Assembly: GCF_913055835.1 (NCBI RefSeq)
Contig: NZ_CAJXKQ010000029.1
Location: 1 to 56,661 of the forward strand
Length of the DNA: 56,661 nt
Direction of reading: 5' to 3'
DNA from: an uncultured Marinobacter sp.
GTDB taxonomy: Bacteria; Pseudomonadota; Gammaproteobacteria; Pseudomonadales; Oleiphilaceae
Each line of letters starts with the position of its first letter. Position 1 is the first letter of the stretch. Shown here one piece after another: positions 17,210 through 24,703 of the stretch. The position numbers and the translations under genes are program-made. The notes under the pieces were generated by a model that worked only from the letters and a program-made list of their open reading frames with translations, made no database searches and was not told where the DNA came from.

Positions 17210-17638
17210 ATTTTTATCGCGCAGAAAGTCAGCGATGAGATGCCACTTTTCTTTGTATTCCTCGTAATCGGGAATGTCTCTAAGGTTTACTTTGCCCCAG
17301 TTTTCGCTTCGTGGAGCTGACTCCACGATGGCTACCGGGAAGACGAAATAATTCGGCGGCATAACCTCTTTTTTACCATCCTTCGAGCCCCGGTTCAGAA
17401 GCACCACAACAACGAAATCGCAGTTGAAGTTTTTGATTGGAAACCCGCCAGCGCCGGTTCGCCACCGACTTTTTACTTGAACCATTGCAGATCTATTCGA
17501 CTCAGGGTTTGTCGCGACCAGATCATAACCAGGCATATTTGTATAAGTCTTGTAGGAGGCAATTTTGTGTAGCAAAAGCTGTCCCAGAACCAAAAACTCA
17601 GCTCCTTCTGCCTCCAACCGTGTATCTAGTCTCGCCAT
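17192..17638 (-). CDS. Hypothetical protein with PD-(D/E)XK-nuclease-like motif, cassette gene
   Basis: 148-residue soluble protein. The segment MPGYDLVATNPESN followed by AMVQVKSRW (about residues 36-60) has the spacing of a nuclease-superfamily core, Asp then (E/Q)xK, here with Gln in place of the usual Glu. An upstream helix has a conserved-looking Glu (EAEGAEFLVLGQLL). Similar small endonuclease-like proteins occur alone in bacteria; whether this one cuts DNA is unknown. The ATG at 17638 lies 20 bp from the attC core at 17658. Its last codons form the LH arm of the attC at 17126-17209, so the end may vary between relatives. Confidence 0.75.
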   Translation of the reverse strand: MARLDTRLEAEGAEFLVLGQLLLHKIASYKTYTNMPGYDLVATNPESNRSAMVQVKSRWRTGAGGFPIKNFNCDFVVVVLLNRGSKDGKKEVMPPNYFVFPVAIVESAPRSENWGKVNLRDIPDYEEYKEKWHLIADFLRDKNAQQIN

Positions 17639-17657
17639 TGCCAATCCTAGTTTTGAT

Positions 17658-17730
17658 GCCTAACGCCTTGAATAAGCGGCCGATTTGGAGCGGCAGCGGA
17701 AAATCGGTCGGCTTGATTCACTGGTTATGC
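17658..17730 (-). repeat. attC site (73 bp), best match to consensus
   Basis: Ends GCCTAAC and GTTATGC on the plus strand. Read on the minus strand, the left arm GCATAAC..TCAAGCCGA and the right arm CCGCTTATTCAAGGC plus core GTTAGGC fit the published LH and RH attC consensus arms in this direction only, which fixes the orientation of the array. Confidence 0.95.
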
Positions 17731-18318
17731 CTTGATTCCAAGTATTTGCCGAAACTCATCTTCTAAATCTCTCTTTAGCGAGGCAATCTCATTATTGTGT
17801 ATATTCCTGGCTTTTTCCCAAAATTCATGCCTTTCTTTTAGCAAGCCCCTATCATACTTGTAATGAGTGTCTTTGATGTCTACCGGAAAAGTCGTAATAT
17901 CAAAAAATACTCCTTTCGCCGTTTCGAGTATTTTATCTATCAGCTCACAAAGATCGTTTTCGAAGAAAATCCTCTTTGGCAGAAAATACTCCCTCAAATC
18001 GTTAAACTGAACTGATAACTCCTTTACCTTTTCTTCCAGCTCTGGCTCGCCTACAGCCTGAAATGGCCTTAAAGTCGAATAAAGAGTATCGTCGAGAACA
18101 GCAAGCTTCTCATAGAAATCCTTAATGATTTCAGCCCGCTCTGAATGAAGACGCTGGAACCTTATGGAGTTTTCACTAGCAATTCGCTCGAGATTCTTTT
18201 TATAGGACTCTATACGTCCTTGTAAAAATGCTTCTATGGCTTTCTTCCCAAGAAATGCAACGGTGAGTGATATCGCCGTAGCACCACCCAAAAAATTAAT
18301 TACTTCCTGCCAAGCCAT
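17725..18318 (-). CDS. Membrane-anchored coiled-coil protein of unknown function, cassette gene
   Basis: 197 residues. One N-terminal membrane helix (about residues 7-30, GGATAISLTVAFLGKKAIEAF) is followed by a long, highly charged helical cytoplasmic region (YKKNLERIASENSIRFQRLHSERAEIIKDF and onward). I do not recognise a named domain. Proteins with this layout are frequent in integron cassettes and near defence genes, but no function can be stated. The gene is clearly richer in A+T than the neighbouring housekeeping genes, a sign of transfer. AAGGAA precedes the ATG, and the attC core at 18332 lies 14 bp upstream. The stop overlaps the attC at 17658-17730. Confidence 0.8.
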   Translation of the reverse strand: MAWQEVINFLGGATAISLTVAFLGKKAIEAFLQGRIESYKKNLERIASENSIRFQRLHSERAEIIKDFYEKLAVLDDTLYSTLRPFQAVGEPELEEKVKELSVQFNDLREYFLPKRIFFENDLCELIDKILETAKGVFFDITTFPVDIKDTHYKYDRGLLKERHEFWEKARNIHNNEIASLKRDLEDEFRQILGIKA

Positions 18319-18331
18319 ATAATTCCTTTTT

Positions 18332-18391
18332 GCATAACAGCAATTAGACAGAGCGCTTCATGATTGCAGAAATTTGACCGCTTCGTTATTA
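18332..18391 (-). repeat. attC site (60 bp), nearest the integrase remnant
   Basis: Ends GCATAAC and GTTATTA on the plus strand. On the minus strand the left arm AATAACGAAGCGGTCAA matches the arm of the site at 16119 (ATGTAACAAGGCGGTCAA) and the core is GTTATGC. It belongs to a first cassette whose gene is lost: 18392-18505 has no recognisable gene and no clear attI site. Confidence 0.75.
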
Positions 18392-18505
18392 CGGCTTCTG
18401 GATCACAGTACGCAATGCCCATAAATTTAGAAAACAACAGGTTAGCCCACTACACACTGCCTTTCCATGTAATCATTTGACATCTGTGATCCAAGCCACC
18501 AATGA

Positions 18506-18525
18506 TACTGTATAAATAAACAGTA
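18506..18525 (+). promoter_or_regulatory. LexA (SOS) operator upstream of the integrase remnant
   Basis: TACTGTATAAATAAACAGTA keeps both CTGT/ACAG halves with eight bases between them and the outer TA pairs of the LexA consensus. It lies 20 bp before the first remaining codon of the broken integrase. Integron integrase genes are known to be LexA-controlled, so this is the original intI operator, left behind after the gene decayed. Confidence 0.85.
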
Positions 18526-18545
18526 CTGGCAGGGAGCCAAGACGA

Positions 18546-18721
18546 ATGGAGGGAAGACACCCTCGCAATATGGGGCCCAGAGAGGTCAATGAGTTCCTGA
18601 CCTGGCTCGCTGTGCATCGTAATGTCGGGGTAGCCACCCGGATCTGCGCACCACCCAGATTTATACCCATGTCCTCGGCAAGGTTTCACAGGGGTGCGCA
18701 GTCCGCTCGGCTAGAGGTTAG
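18546..18721 (+). pseudogene. intI: Integron integrase intI, remnant with large internal deletion
   Basis: Two pieces of a tyrosine recombinase of the IntI family remain. In the first frame, EGRHPRNMGPREVNEFLTWL and AVHRNVGVAT match the N-terminal SAM-like domain (about residues 50-80 of IntI1). Directly after, near position 18640 and one frame shifted, DLRTTQIYTHVLGK followed by GCAVRSAR matches the conserved C-terminal tail that includes the catalytic Tyr. The first ~48 codons and about 200 central codons, with the Arg-His-Arg residues, are missing. The frame continues as a long open frame over nrdB on the other strand, but that part is not coding. It is divergent from the cassettes, as expected for intI. 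Confidence 0.85.
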
Positions 18722-18728
18722 TAAGCCC

Positions 18729-19787
18729 TCACCACTCCAACTGAGCCCCGGTCTGGTATTCGATCACCCGTGTCTCGAAGAAGTTCTTTTCCTTGCGCAG
18801 GGTGGCCTGTTCATCCAGCCAGGGCGAGACGTTCTTCGCGCCAGGGAACGGCTCTTCAAGACCTACCGTTCTGGCACGGCGATTGGCTACAAAGCGGAAC
18901 TGCTCGCTGTGGTACTCGGCCGAATAACCGAGAATCGGGTCCCGCAGGATGTAGTCCGCATAGGCCCTCTCGGCGGCTTCGGATTCGTCCCACATCTCGC
19001 GCACGGCCTTCGGGTCGAAGGTGATGTTTTCCTCTTCCACGATCTGGTTCACCACTTTCAGGCCGAAGGAGAAGTGCATGGCCTCGTCCCGCAGGATGTA
19101 CTGCAGCTGCTCACCGGTGCCACGCATCAGGCCCCGACGCTGCAGGGCGAAGATGGGGCTGAAGCCGTTGTAGAACCAGGTGCCTTCGAACACCGCCGCG
19201 AAGAACAGGTAGGACATGATGAATTCCTGCAGGTCGTCCTTGTTACGCAGGTTCATGTCCGGGCGCATGGCCGCATCCAGGCGGCGGTTGGCAATCTGGA
19301 TCTTGCCATTGATGGCGGGTACCACGCGGTAGCGGTTGTAGATCTCGCTCTGGTCCAGGTTGAGGGTTTCTATGCAGTGCTGGTAGGCCCAGGTGTGCAT
19401 GGCTTCCTCGTATACCTGCCGGGCCTGGTAGATCTGTAGCTCCGGGGCGCTCATCTTCTCCATCACCGCCAGGCCGATGTTGCGCATGGCCAGGATATCC
19501 GAGGTGGTGAGGTAGGCCAGCACGTTCTCGTACACGTGCTTTTCCGGCGCGGTTAGCCTGTGATGGTAGTCATGGACGTCCTGGGCCATGTTCACGTCCA
19601 GGGGGGTCCAGTGGTTCTTGTTGGCGTTCATGAAGTACTCCCAGGCCCAGGGGTACTTGAACGGTGCCAGCTGGTTAATGTCGGTTTCGCCGTTGATGAC
19701 GCGTTTGTCGTCCACATTCACCGGTGCCGGGGCACCGGGATGCGTGGCTTTGGATTCGGTTTTTGGTTCGTCGTCCCAATCAAGCAT
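18729..19787 (-). CDS. nrdB: Class I ribonucleoside-diphosphate reductase, beta subunit
   Basis: 352-residue R2 protein carrying the diiron centre and tyrosyl radical. Iron ligands are seen in VYEEAMHTWAYQHC (Glu, His and the radical Tyr at the E. coli Tyr122 position), in FAAVFEGTWFY and in LRDEAMHFSFG. The C-terminus ends in a short acidic/aromatic tail (ETRVIEYQTGAQLEW) for docking to NrdA. It lies 30 bp after nrdA with a GAGG site before the ATG, so the two form one operon. The 3' end is only 8 bp from the integrase remnant, so the integron lies immediately downstream. Confidence 0.97.
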   Translation of the reverse strand: MLDWDDEPKTESKATHPGAPAPVNVDDKRVINGETDINQLAPFKYPWAWEYFMNANKNHWTPLDVNMAQDVHDYHHRLTAPEKHVYENVLAYLTTSDILAMRNIGLAVMEKMSAPELQIYQARQVYEEAMHTWAYQHCIETLNLDQSEIYNRYRVVPAINGKIQIANRRLDAAMRPDMNLRNKDDLQEFIMSYLFFAAVFEGTWFYNGFSPIFALQRRGLMRGTGEQLQYILRDEAMHFSFGLKVVNQIVEEENITFDPKAVREMWDESEAAERAYADYILRDPILGYSAEYHSEQFRFVANRRARTVGLEEPFPGAKNVSPWLDEQATLRKEKNFFETRVIEYQTGAQLEW

Positions 19788-19817
19788 GGTTTTGCCTCGA
19801 ATTCGTTAAGTGAGCAG

Positions 19818-22583
19818 TTACTGACAGGCTTCGCAGTCCGGGTCGTCGATGCTGCACACCTGTGGCTGGGGCGCGGCAACCGGAGCGGTTTTCTCGGCGC
19901 CGGTGGCACCCAGGGAGCGCAGGTAATAGGTGGTTTTCAGGCCACGTTCCCAGGCCAGCTGGTACAGGGCATCCAGCTTTTTACCGCTGGGTTCGGCCAT
20001 GTAGAGGTTGAGGCTCTGGGCCTGATCGAGCCATTTCTGGCGTCGGGCGGCGGCTTCCACCAGCCATCTCGCATCGATTTCGAAGGCGGTGGCGTAGCGT
20101 GCTTTCAATTCGTTCGGAATGCGGTCGATCTGCTGGACGCTGCCGTCGAAGTATTTGAGGTCGTTGACCATCACGTTGTCCCAGAGTCCTTCGGCCTTCA
20201 GATCGCGAACCAGGGAGGGGTTGACCACGGTAAACTCACCGGAAAGGTTCGATTTCACAAACAGGTTCTGGTACGCCGGTTCTATGGACTGGGACACACC
20301 CACAATGTTGGAAATCGTGGCCGTGGGGGCGATGGCCATCACGTTGCTGTTGCGCATGCCGTTTTTCGCGATCAGTTCGCGTACCGGCGACCAGTCCAGC
20401 CGGGCGTTGGTGTTTACAGAGATGTCCCCTTCCCTGCGGTTCTCCTTGAGCAGGTTGATGGAGTCGATTGGCAGGATGCCCTGCTGCCAGAGTGAACCCT
20501 CATAGCTTTCATAGGCGCCTCGCTCACCCGCCAGCGTGGCGGACGCCCGGATGGCGAAGTAGCTGAGTTGCTCCATGGCCACGTCGGCAAACTCAACCGC
20601 TTCCGGGCTGGAATACGGCAGGCCCAGTTGATAGAGCGCGTCCTGGAAACCCATGAGGCCAAGACCGACCGGGCGGTGCCTGAGGTTGGAGTTGCGGGCC
20701 TGGGGCACGGCGTAATAGTTGATGTCGATAACGTTATCGAGCATGCGCACGGCGGTGTTAACCGTCTTCTCCAGGCGCTGCACATCCAGCTCGCCGTTGG
20801 CGATATGAGCTGCCAGGTTCACGGAACCGAGGTTGCATACGGCAATCTCTTCGGCACTGGTGTTCAGGGTGATTTCCGTGCACAGGTTGGAGCTGTGCAC
20901 CACGCCCCGGTGCTGCTGTGGGGAGCGCAGGTTGCACGGGTCCTTGAAGGTGATCCAGGGGTGGCCGGTTTCGAACAGCACGGTGAGCATCTTGCGCCAC
21001 AGCTGCTTGGCCGGGATTTTCTTGAACAGCTTGATTTTGCCCTGCTCCGCCAGCGCCTCGTAATGCTCGTAGCGTTCCCGGAAGGCGTTGCCATACAGGT
21101 CATGCAGATCCGGCGCATCGCTGGGGGAGAACAGGGTCCAGTCACGGTCTTCGCGCATGCGCTCGATCAGCAGATCGGGCACCCAGTTGGCAGTGTTCAT
21201 ATCGTGGGTGCGGCGGCGTTCGTCGCCGGTGTTCTTACGCAGTTCCAGGAATTCCTCGATGTCCAGGTGCCAGCTTTCCAGGTAGGCACACACCGCACCT
21301 TTACGCTTGCCGCCCTGGTTCACCGCCACCGCGGTGTCATTCACCACTTTCAGGAAAGGCACCACACCCTGGCTCTGGCCGTTGGTTCCTTTGATGTGGG
21401 AGCCCAGCGCACGGACTGGCGTCCAGTCGTTGCCCAGGCCGCCAGCCCATTTCGACAGCATGGCGTTGTCGCGGATGGCGCCGTAGATGTCTTCAAGGTC
21501 GTCGCCCACCGTCGTCAGGTAACAGGACGACAGCTGAGAATGGCGGGTACCGCTGTTAAACAGCGTGGGTGTGGACGCCATGTAGTCGAACGACGACAAC
21601 AGGTTGTAGAACTCGATGGCCCGGGCATTCGGGTCGTCTTCCCGCAGGGCCAGGCCCATGGCGACGCGCATGAAAAAAACCTGGGGCAATTCGAGGCGGG
21701 CCTTGTTCCAGTGCAGGAAGTAGCGGTCGTACAGGGTTTGCAGGCCCAGGAAGCCGAACTGCAGGTCACGTTCCGGTTTCAGAGCAGCACCGAGGCGCTC
21801 CGGGTCGAAAGCCGCCAGGGCTTCGTCCAGCAGTTCATAACGAATACCTGCCTCTATAAAGGCACTCAGGGCCTGTGGATAAATCTCAGCCAATGGCAGA
21901 CTGATGGGCAGGCCCAGGGCAGCGGCATTCTCCAAACGCAGCTGTTCCAGCAGTAGACGGGCGGTGACCGCGCTGTAGTCCGGCTCCCGCTCAATCCGGC
22001 TGCGGGCTGTCATGATCAGGGCCGACAGCACGTCTTCCTCGGCGATGCCGTCATAGAGATTGGTAAGGGCATCGTCCACCAGGGAATCGCCGTCAATGCC
22101 CTCCAGCCCTGTGGCGGCTTGCTCCACCTGCAATTTCATCAGCCCCAGATCCAGGGGAGCGATTTCACCGCTGGTCTTTTTCACGGTCAGGTGCGGGTGC
22201 GCCTCAACCGGGGCATGGCGGGCACGCTCGCGGGCATGCTCTTCCCGGTACAGTACGTAGGCGCGGGCCACCTTCTGTTCCTCCGCCCGCATGAGAGCCA
22301 GTTCCACCTGATCCTGGATGTCTTCGATATGAACCTTGCCACCGGCTTTCAGGCGGCGACCGATGGCCTGGATCACCTGGTCAGTCACCCGATGTACGGC
22401 ATCGTTGATCCGGGCGGAGCCGGCAGCCTTGTCACCCTCGACAGCGAGGAAGGCTTTGGTCACGGCAATGCTGATCTTCGAGGGGTCGAAGCCTACGAGC
22501 GTGCCGTTGCGTTTGATGACCTGTAGGGATTCGGTATCGGTGTGCGAGGTTGGCCGGGGTTCGGCCAGGGCTGAGGCGGACAT
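19818..22583 (-). CDS. nrdA: Class I ribonucleoside-diphosphate reductase, alpha subunit
   Basis: 921-residue catalytic R1 subunit that makes dNDPs from NDPs. There are two ATP-cone-like regions at the N-terminus (about residues 20-105, VIKRNGTLVGFDPSKI, and about 115-210), as in the Pseudomonas-type enzyme. The active-site cysteines are in LSSCYLTTVGDD, NLCTEITLNTS and AVCNLGSVNL, the radical-transfer tyrosines in LKTTYYLRSLG, and the redox pair in the C-terminal tail DDPDCEACQ. The start at 22583 (MSASALAEPRPTSH) has AGGAG upstream; the open frame to 22682 runs into the repeat region. A B12 riboswitch and a REPIN lie in the 400-bp leader. Confidence 0.96.
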   Translation of the reverse strand: MSASALAEPRPTSHTDTESLQVIKRNGTLVGFDPSKISIAVTKAFLAVEGDKAAGSARINDAVHRVTDQVIQAIGRRLKAGGKVHIEDIQDQVELALMRAEEQKVARAYVLYREEHARERARHAPVEAHPHLTVKKTSGEIAPLDLGLMKLQVEQAATGLEGIDGDSLVDDALTNLYDGIAEEDVLSALIMTARSRIEREPDYSAVTARLLLEQLRLENAAALGLPISLPLAEIYPQALSAFIEAGIRYELLDEALAAFDPERLGAALKPERDLQFGFLGLQTLYDRYFLHWNKARLELPQVFFMRVAMGLALREDDPNARAIEFYNLLSSFDYMASTPTLFNSGTRHSQLSSCYLTTVGDDLEDIYGAIRDNAMLSKWAGGLGNDWTPVRALGSHIKGTNGQSQGVVPFLKVVNDTAVAVNQGGKRKGAVCAYLESWHLDIEEFLELRKNTGDERRRTHDMNTANWVPDLLIERMREDRDWTLFSPSDAPDLHDLYGNAFRERYEHYEALAEQGKIKLFKKIPAKQLWRKMLTVLFETGHPWITFKDPCNLRSPQQHRGVVHSSNLCTEITLNTSAEEIAVCNLGSVNLAAHIANGELDVQRLEKTVNTAVRMLDNVIDINYYAVPQARNSNLRHRPVGLGLMGFQDALYQLGLPYSSPEAVEFADVAMEQLSYFAIRASATLAGERGAYESYEGSLWQQGILPIDSINLLKENRREGDISVNTNARLDWSPVRELIAKNGMRNSNVMAIAPTATISNIVGVSQSIEPAYQNLFVKSNLSGEFTVVNPSLVRDLKAEGLWDNVMVNDLKYFDGSVQQIDRIPNELKARYATAFEIDARWLVEAAARRQKWLDQAQSLNLYMAEPSGKKLDALYQLAWERGLKTTYYLRSLGATGAEKTAPVAAPQPQVCSIDDPDCEACQ

Positions 22584-22650
22584 AGGTGTTCTCCTGAATA
22601 CGCGTTGAATTCCTTTCACCATCGCGCAGGCAGAGAAACGGAGTGCCACC

Positions 22651-22737
22651 GTAGGTCGGATTAGCGAAGCGTAATCCGACAAAGGCGGTTTGGCGCAGAT
22701 AGGGGTGTCGGATTACGCTTTCGCTAATCCGACCTAC
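22651..22737. repeat. REPIN-like element (two inverted REP sequences)
   Basis: Left arm 22651-22680 and right arm 22707-22737 are inverted copies that differ by one inserted base. Each arm is itself a palindrome around GTCGGATTA...TAATCCGAC with a small loop, the REP design, and they are separated by 26 bp. It sits in the nrdA leader, between the riboswitch and the start codon. Confidence 0.85.
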
Positions 22738-22784
22738 ATGTCTGGCCTGAGTCCGGTCTGCTCACCTTGAAACGCGAAGGTGCA

Positions 22785-22975
22785 GTTGTCTCCCTGGCAG
22801 GTCTTCGGACTCAGGGGCGTGAATCGTTGGATTCGGCCTCGCTCGGCGACTTCCCGGTATCAACCAGTGTCTTAATGCCGTGCTTGTTCCCCAATACCGC
22901 TGCGCGTCAGTTCCGGAGTTTCACCGGATTCCCGATACCAGAATGTGTGGGGTGATCACGCGCTGACCGATTTGG
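22785..22975 (-). promoter_or_regulatory. Cobalamin (adenosylcobalamin) riboswitch in the nrdA leader
   Basis: On the minus strand the B12 box GAGTCCGAAGACCTGCC (22796-22812) fits the consensus exactly. Upstream, in the right order, are GGGAATCCGGTG-AAACTCCGG, CTGACGCGCAGCGGTA and further helices of the cobalamin aptamer. The next gene downstream on this strand is nrdA, 200 bp away. Riboswitch control of a B12-independent reductase is known from other bacteria (e.g. Streptomyces nrdABS). Exact ends are approximate. Confidence 0.92.
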
Positions 22976-23018
22976 TTACGCACTGATCACTACATCTGGT
23001 ATTTGACCAAGGATAAAA

Positions 23019-23034
23019 ACACTATATACACGAT
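23019..23034 (-). promoter_or_regulatory. Possible NrdR box upstream of nrdA riboswitch
   Basis: ACACTATATACACGAT matches 12 of 16 positions of the NrdR consensus, with one half perfect. It lies just upstream of the riboswitch, where the nrdA promoter is expected; TATATA inside it could also be part of a -10 region. A second box at the normal spacing was not seen, so this is tentative. Confidence 0.35.
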
Positions 23035-23055
23035 ATCCAGAAGGAACAACCAGCA

Positions 23056-23083
23056 GAATAAAAAAGGCCCCGGAGAGGGGGCC
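23056..23083 (-). terminator. Rho-independent terminator of the amide operon
   Basis: Stem GGCCCC/GGGGCC with a six-base loop, followed on the minus strand by TTTTTTATTC. It lies 28 bp after the fmdB stop and closes the long leftward operon before the nrdA promoter region. Confidence 0.85.
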
Positions 23084-23111
23084 AAACACGTGACAGTATC
23101 AACTCAACCAA

Positions 23112-23465
23112 TCAGTGGCTGATCATCCAGGGCCGCATGGAGGGAAACATCTTCTTCCCATCAGCGGTGTAGAACAGCATGGACTTACCGGGTTTTGGGG
23201 AGCCGCAGCCGCAGGCCCGGCTGTGCTCCTTATCGTGGGCCCGTCGGTCCGCGGTGGAAAAAACCGGTTCGTGTCGAGACCGCTCGTTCCGGTCCTCAGC
23301 CGCCCTTTTAGCCGGGTCCATGGCCGCAATATGCGATGGCAACACGATCACCCTGGGCGAAAGCGCCTTGCAGGTCGGACATTCCGCCGGCTTGGCCGCA
23401 TCCTCCATGGTAGCCAGGGTATTGAACAGGCCGTGCTCCCGGCACTTGTAGTCATACACAGGCAT
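23112..23465 (-). CDS. fmdB: FmdB-family zinc-ribbon protein
   Basis: 117-residue protein. The N-terminal FmdB zinc ribbon (MPVYDYKCREHGLF, then CPTCKALSPR, residues 1-40) carries a CxxC pair. A linker rich in Arg and Glu and a second Cys-rich part (HSRACGCGSPKPGK) follow. In Methylophilus methylotrophus FmdB was proposed as a regulator of formamidase expression. It lies 5 bp after fmdA, with AAGGAG before the ATG, and is the last gene of the amide operon; a terminator follows. Confidence 0.9.
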   Translation of the reverse strand: MPVYDYKCREHGLFNTLATMEDAAKPAECPTCKALSPRVIVLPSHIAAMDPAKRAAEDRNERSRHEPVFSTADRRAHDKEHSRACGCGSPKPGKSMLFYTADGKKMFPSMRPWMISH

Positions 23466-23470
23466 GGTGA

Positions 23471-24703
23471 TTACTCCTTATCTTTCGACAACGGTACGTC
23501 CATGCCCCCGCTGACTTTCTTCTGGGGGCCTTCAGCGGACGGGTTGATGTCAAAGTCAAAGATGCCCGTGGGCAGCCAGAGTGTGGCGCAGGCATTGGGG
23601 ATATCTACCACGCCGCTGATGTGGCCTTCCACCGGTGCACAACCGAGAATCGCGTAGGCCTGGGCCTTGGTGTAGCCGAACTTGGTCATGTACTCGATGG
23701 CGTTCAGGCAGGCCTGGCGATAGGCCACATGCACGTCCAGGTAATGCTGGCCGCCGTCTTCGTCTACGGAGATGCCTTCGAAGATCACATAGTCGTCGTA
23801 ACGGGGCTTGATCGGGCTGGGCTTGAACACCGGATTCTTGATGCCGTACTTCTTCACGCCGTCCTTGATCAGGTTAACCCGCAGGTGAATCCAGCCGGCC
23901 ATCTCGATGGCGCCGCAGAAGGTGATTTCACCATCGCCCTGGCTGAAGTGAAGGTCGCCCACGGAGAGGCCGGCACCATCGACGTAAACCGGGAAGTAAA
24001 CCTTGGAACCACGGGAAAGGTCTTTGATATCACAGTTACCACCGTGCTCACGGGGCGGCACGGTACGTGCGGCTTCAGCGCCGGCGGCTTTGGCCGCTTC
24101 ACCGGTCATCTGGCCCATGTGGGCGGTCTCGCCGTTGGGCAGTGTCGCCAGTTCCGGCACCCGCTCAGGATCGGTGGCCACCAGGCCGGCTTCCCGCTTG
24201 TTCCAGGTTTCCAGCAGCTCCCTGGAGGGCAGGCAACCGATCAGGCCCGGGTGAATCAGGCCGGCAAATTCCACGTTGGGAATGTGGCGGGATTTGGTGA
24301 ACATGCCGTTGAAGTCCCAGATGGATTTCTGGGCTTCCGGGAAGTGTTCGGTCAGGAAGCCACCACCGTTCTGCTTGGAGAAGAACCCGTTGAAGCCCCA
24401 CTGGCTTTCTTCGAAGGTGCCGATGTCGAGGATGTCCACTTCCAGCAGGTCGCCGGGCTCGGCACCTTCCACGCCGATCGGGCCAGACAGGAAGTGCACC
24501 TGGCTGAGATCGACATCCCGCACGTCGTCGGCACTGTCGTCGTTCTTGATCTGACCGCCGGTCCAGTCGTAGCACTCGACGATAAAATCGTCCCCCGGCT
24601 TGACGGTGGCTACCAGCGGAATGTCCGGGTGCCAGCGGTTGTGGATTTTGTCGTTCTCATAAGCCGACTTGTTCAGATCGATCTTGATAATGGTTTCAGC
24701 CAT
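23471..24703 (-). CDS. fmdA: Formamidase (acetamidase/formamidase family)
   Basis: 410-residue cytoplasmic amidohydrolase, matching Methylophilus FmdA in length and sequence (TIIKIDLNKSAYENDKIHNR near the start, then PGDDFIVECYDWTGGQIKND, HGGNCDIKDL, DLHFSQGDGEITFCGAIEM). It releases ammonia from formamide and, more slowly, acetamide. This is not the same family as the nitrilase-type amidase AmiE encoded two genes upstream, so the operon carries two unrelated amidases with overlapping substrates. AAGGAG lies before the ATG. The gap to amiB is 101 bp. Confidence 0.95.
   Translation of the reverse strand: MAETIIKIDLNKSAYENDKIHNRWHPDIPLVATVKPGDDFIVECYDWTGGQIKNDDSADDVRDVDLSQVHFLSGPIGVEGAEPGDLLEVDILDIGTFEESQWGFNGFFSKQNGGGFLTEHFPEAQKSIWDFNGMFTKSRHIPNVEFAGLIHPGLIGCLPSRELLETWNKREAGLVATDPERVPELATLPNGETAHMGQMTGEAAKAAGAEAARTVPPREHGGNCDIKDLSRGSKVYFPVYVDGAGLSVGDLHFSQGDGEITFCGAIEMAGWIHLRVNLIKDGVKKYGIKNPVFKPSPIKPRYDDYVIFEGISVDEDGGQHYLDVHVAYRQACLNAIEYMTKFGYTKAQAYAILGCAPVEGHISGVVDIPNACATLWLPTGIFDFDINPSAEGPQKKVSGGMDVPLSKDKE

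Larger units (their letters stand above)
15075..18721 (-). mobile_element. Decayed chromosomal integron: cassette array plus integrase remnant
   Basis: Five well-formed attC sites and one degenerate site are spaced between small unrelated genes, each of which starts 5-20 bases after one attC core and ends inside the next. The LH/RH arms match the known attC consensus only in the leftward reading, so cassettes run right to left and the integrase end is on the right. There, a LexA operator and an integrase remnant (18546-18721) remain on the opposite strand, exactly the layout of a chromosomal integron. The array is wedged between two housekeeping-type genes (the molybdopterin oxidoreductase and nrdB). 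No working integrase is present in the window. Confidence 0.85.

Noticed and set aside
18392..18505. Possible attI site or first cassette gene (GTTAGCC at 18441)
   Set aside because: The core is on the wrong strand for the array and no gene can be read; no support beyond a 7-base match.
18546..19439. 297-codon open frame on the plus strand
   Set aside because: Only the first ~30 codons resemble an integrase; the rest is antisense to nrdB. Treated as a short pseudogene, not as a gene.
20568..21956. 462-codon plus-strand open frame
   Set aside because: It is fully antisense to nrdA, whose sequence is clearly that of the real protein; composition is that of a shadow frame.
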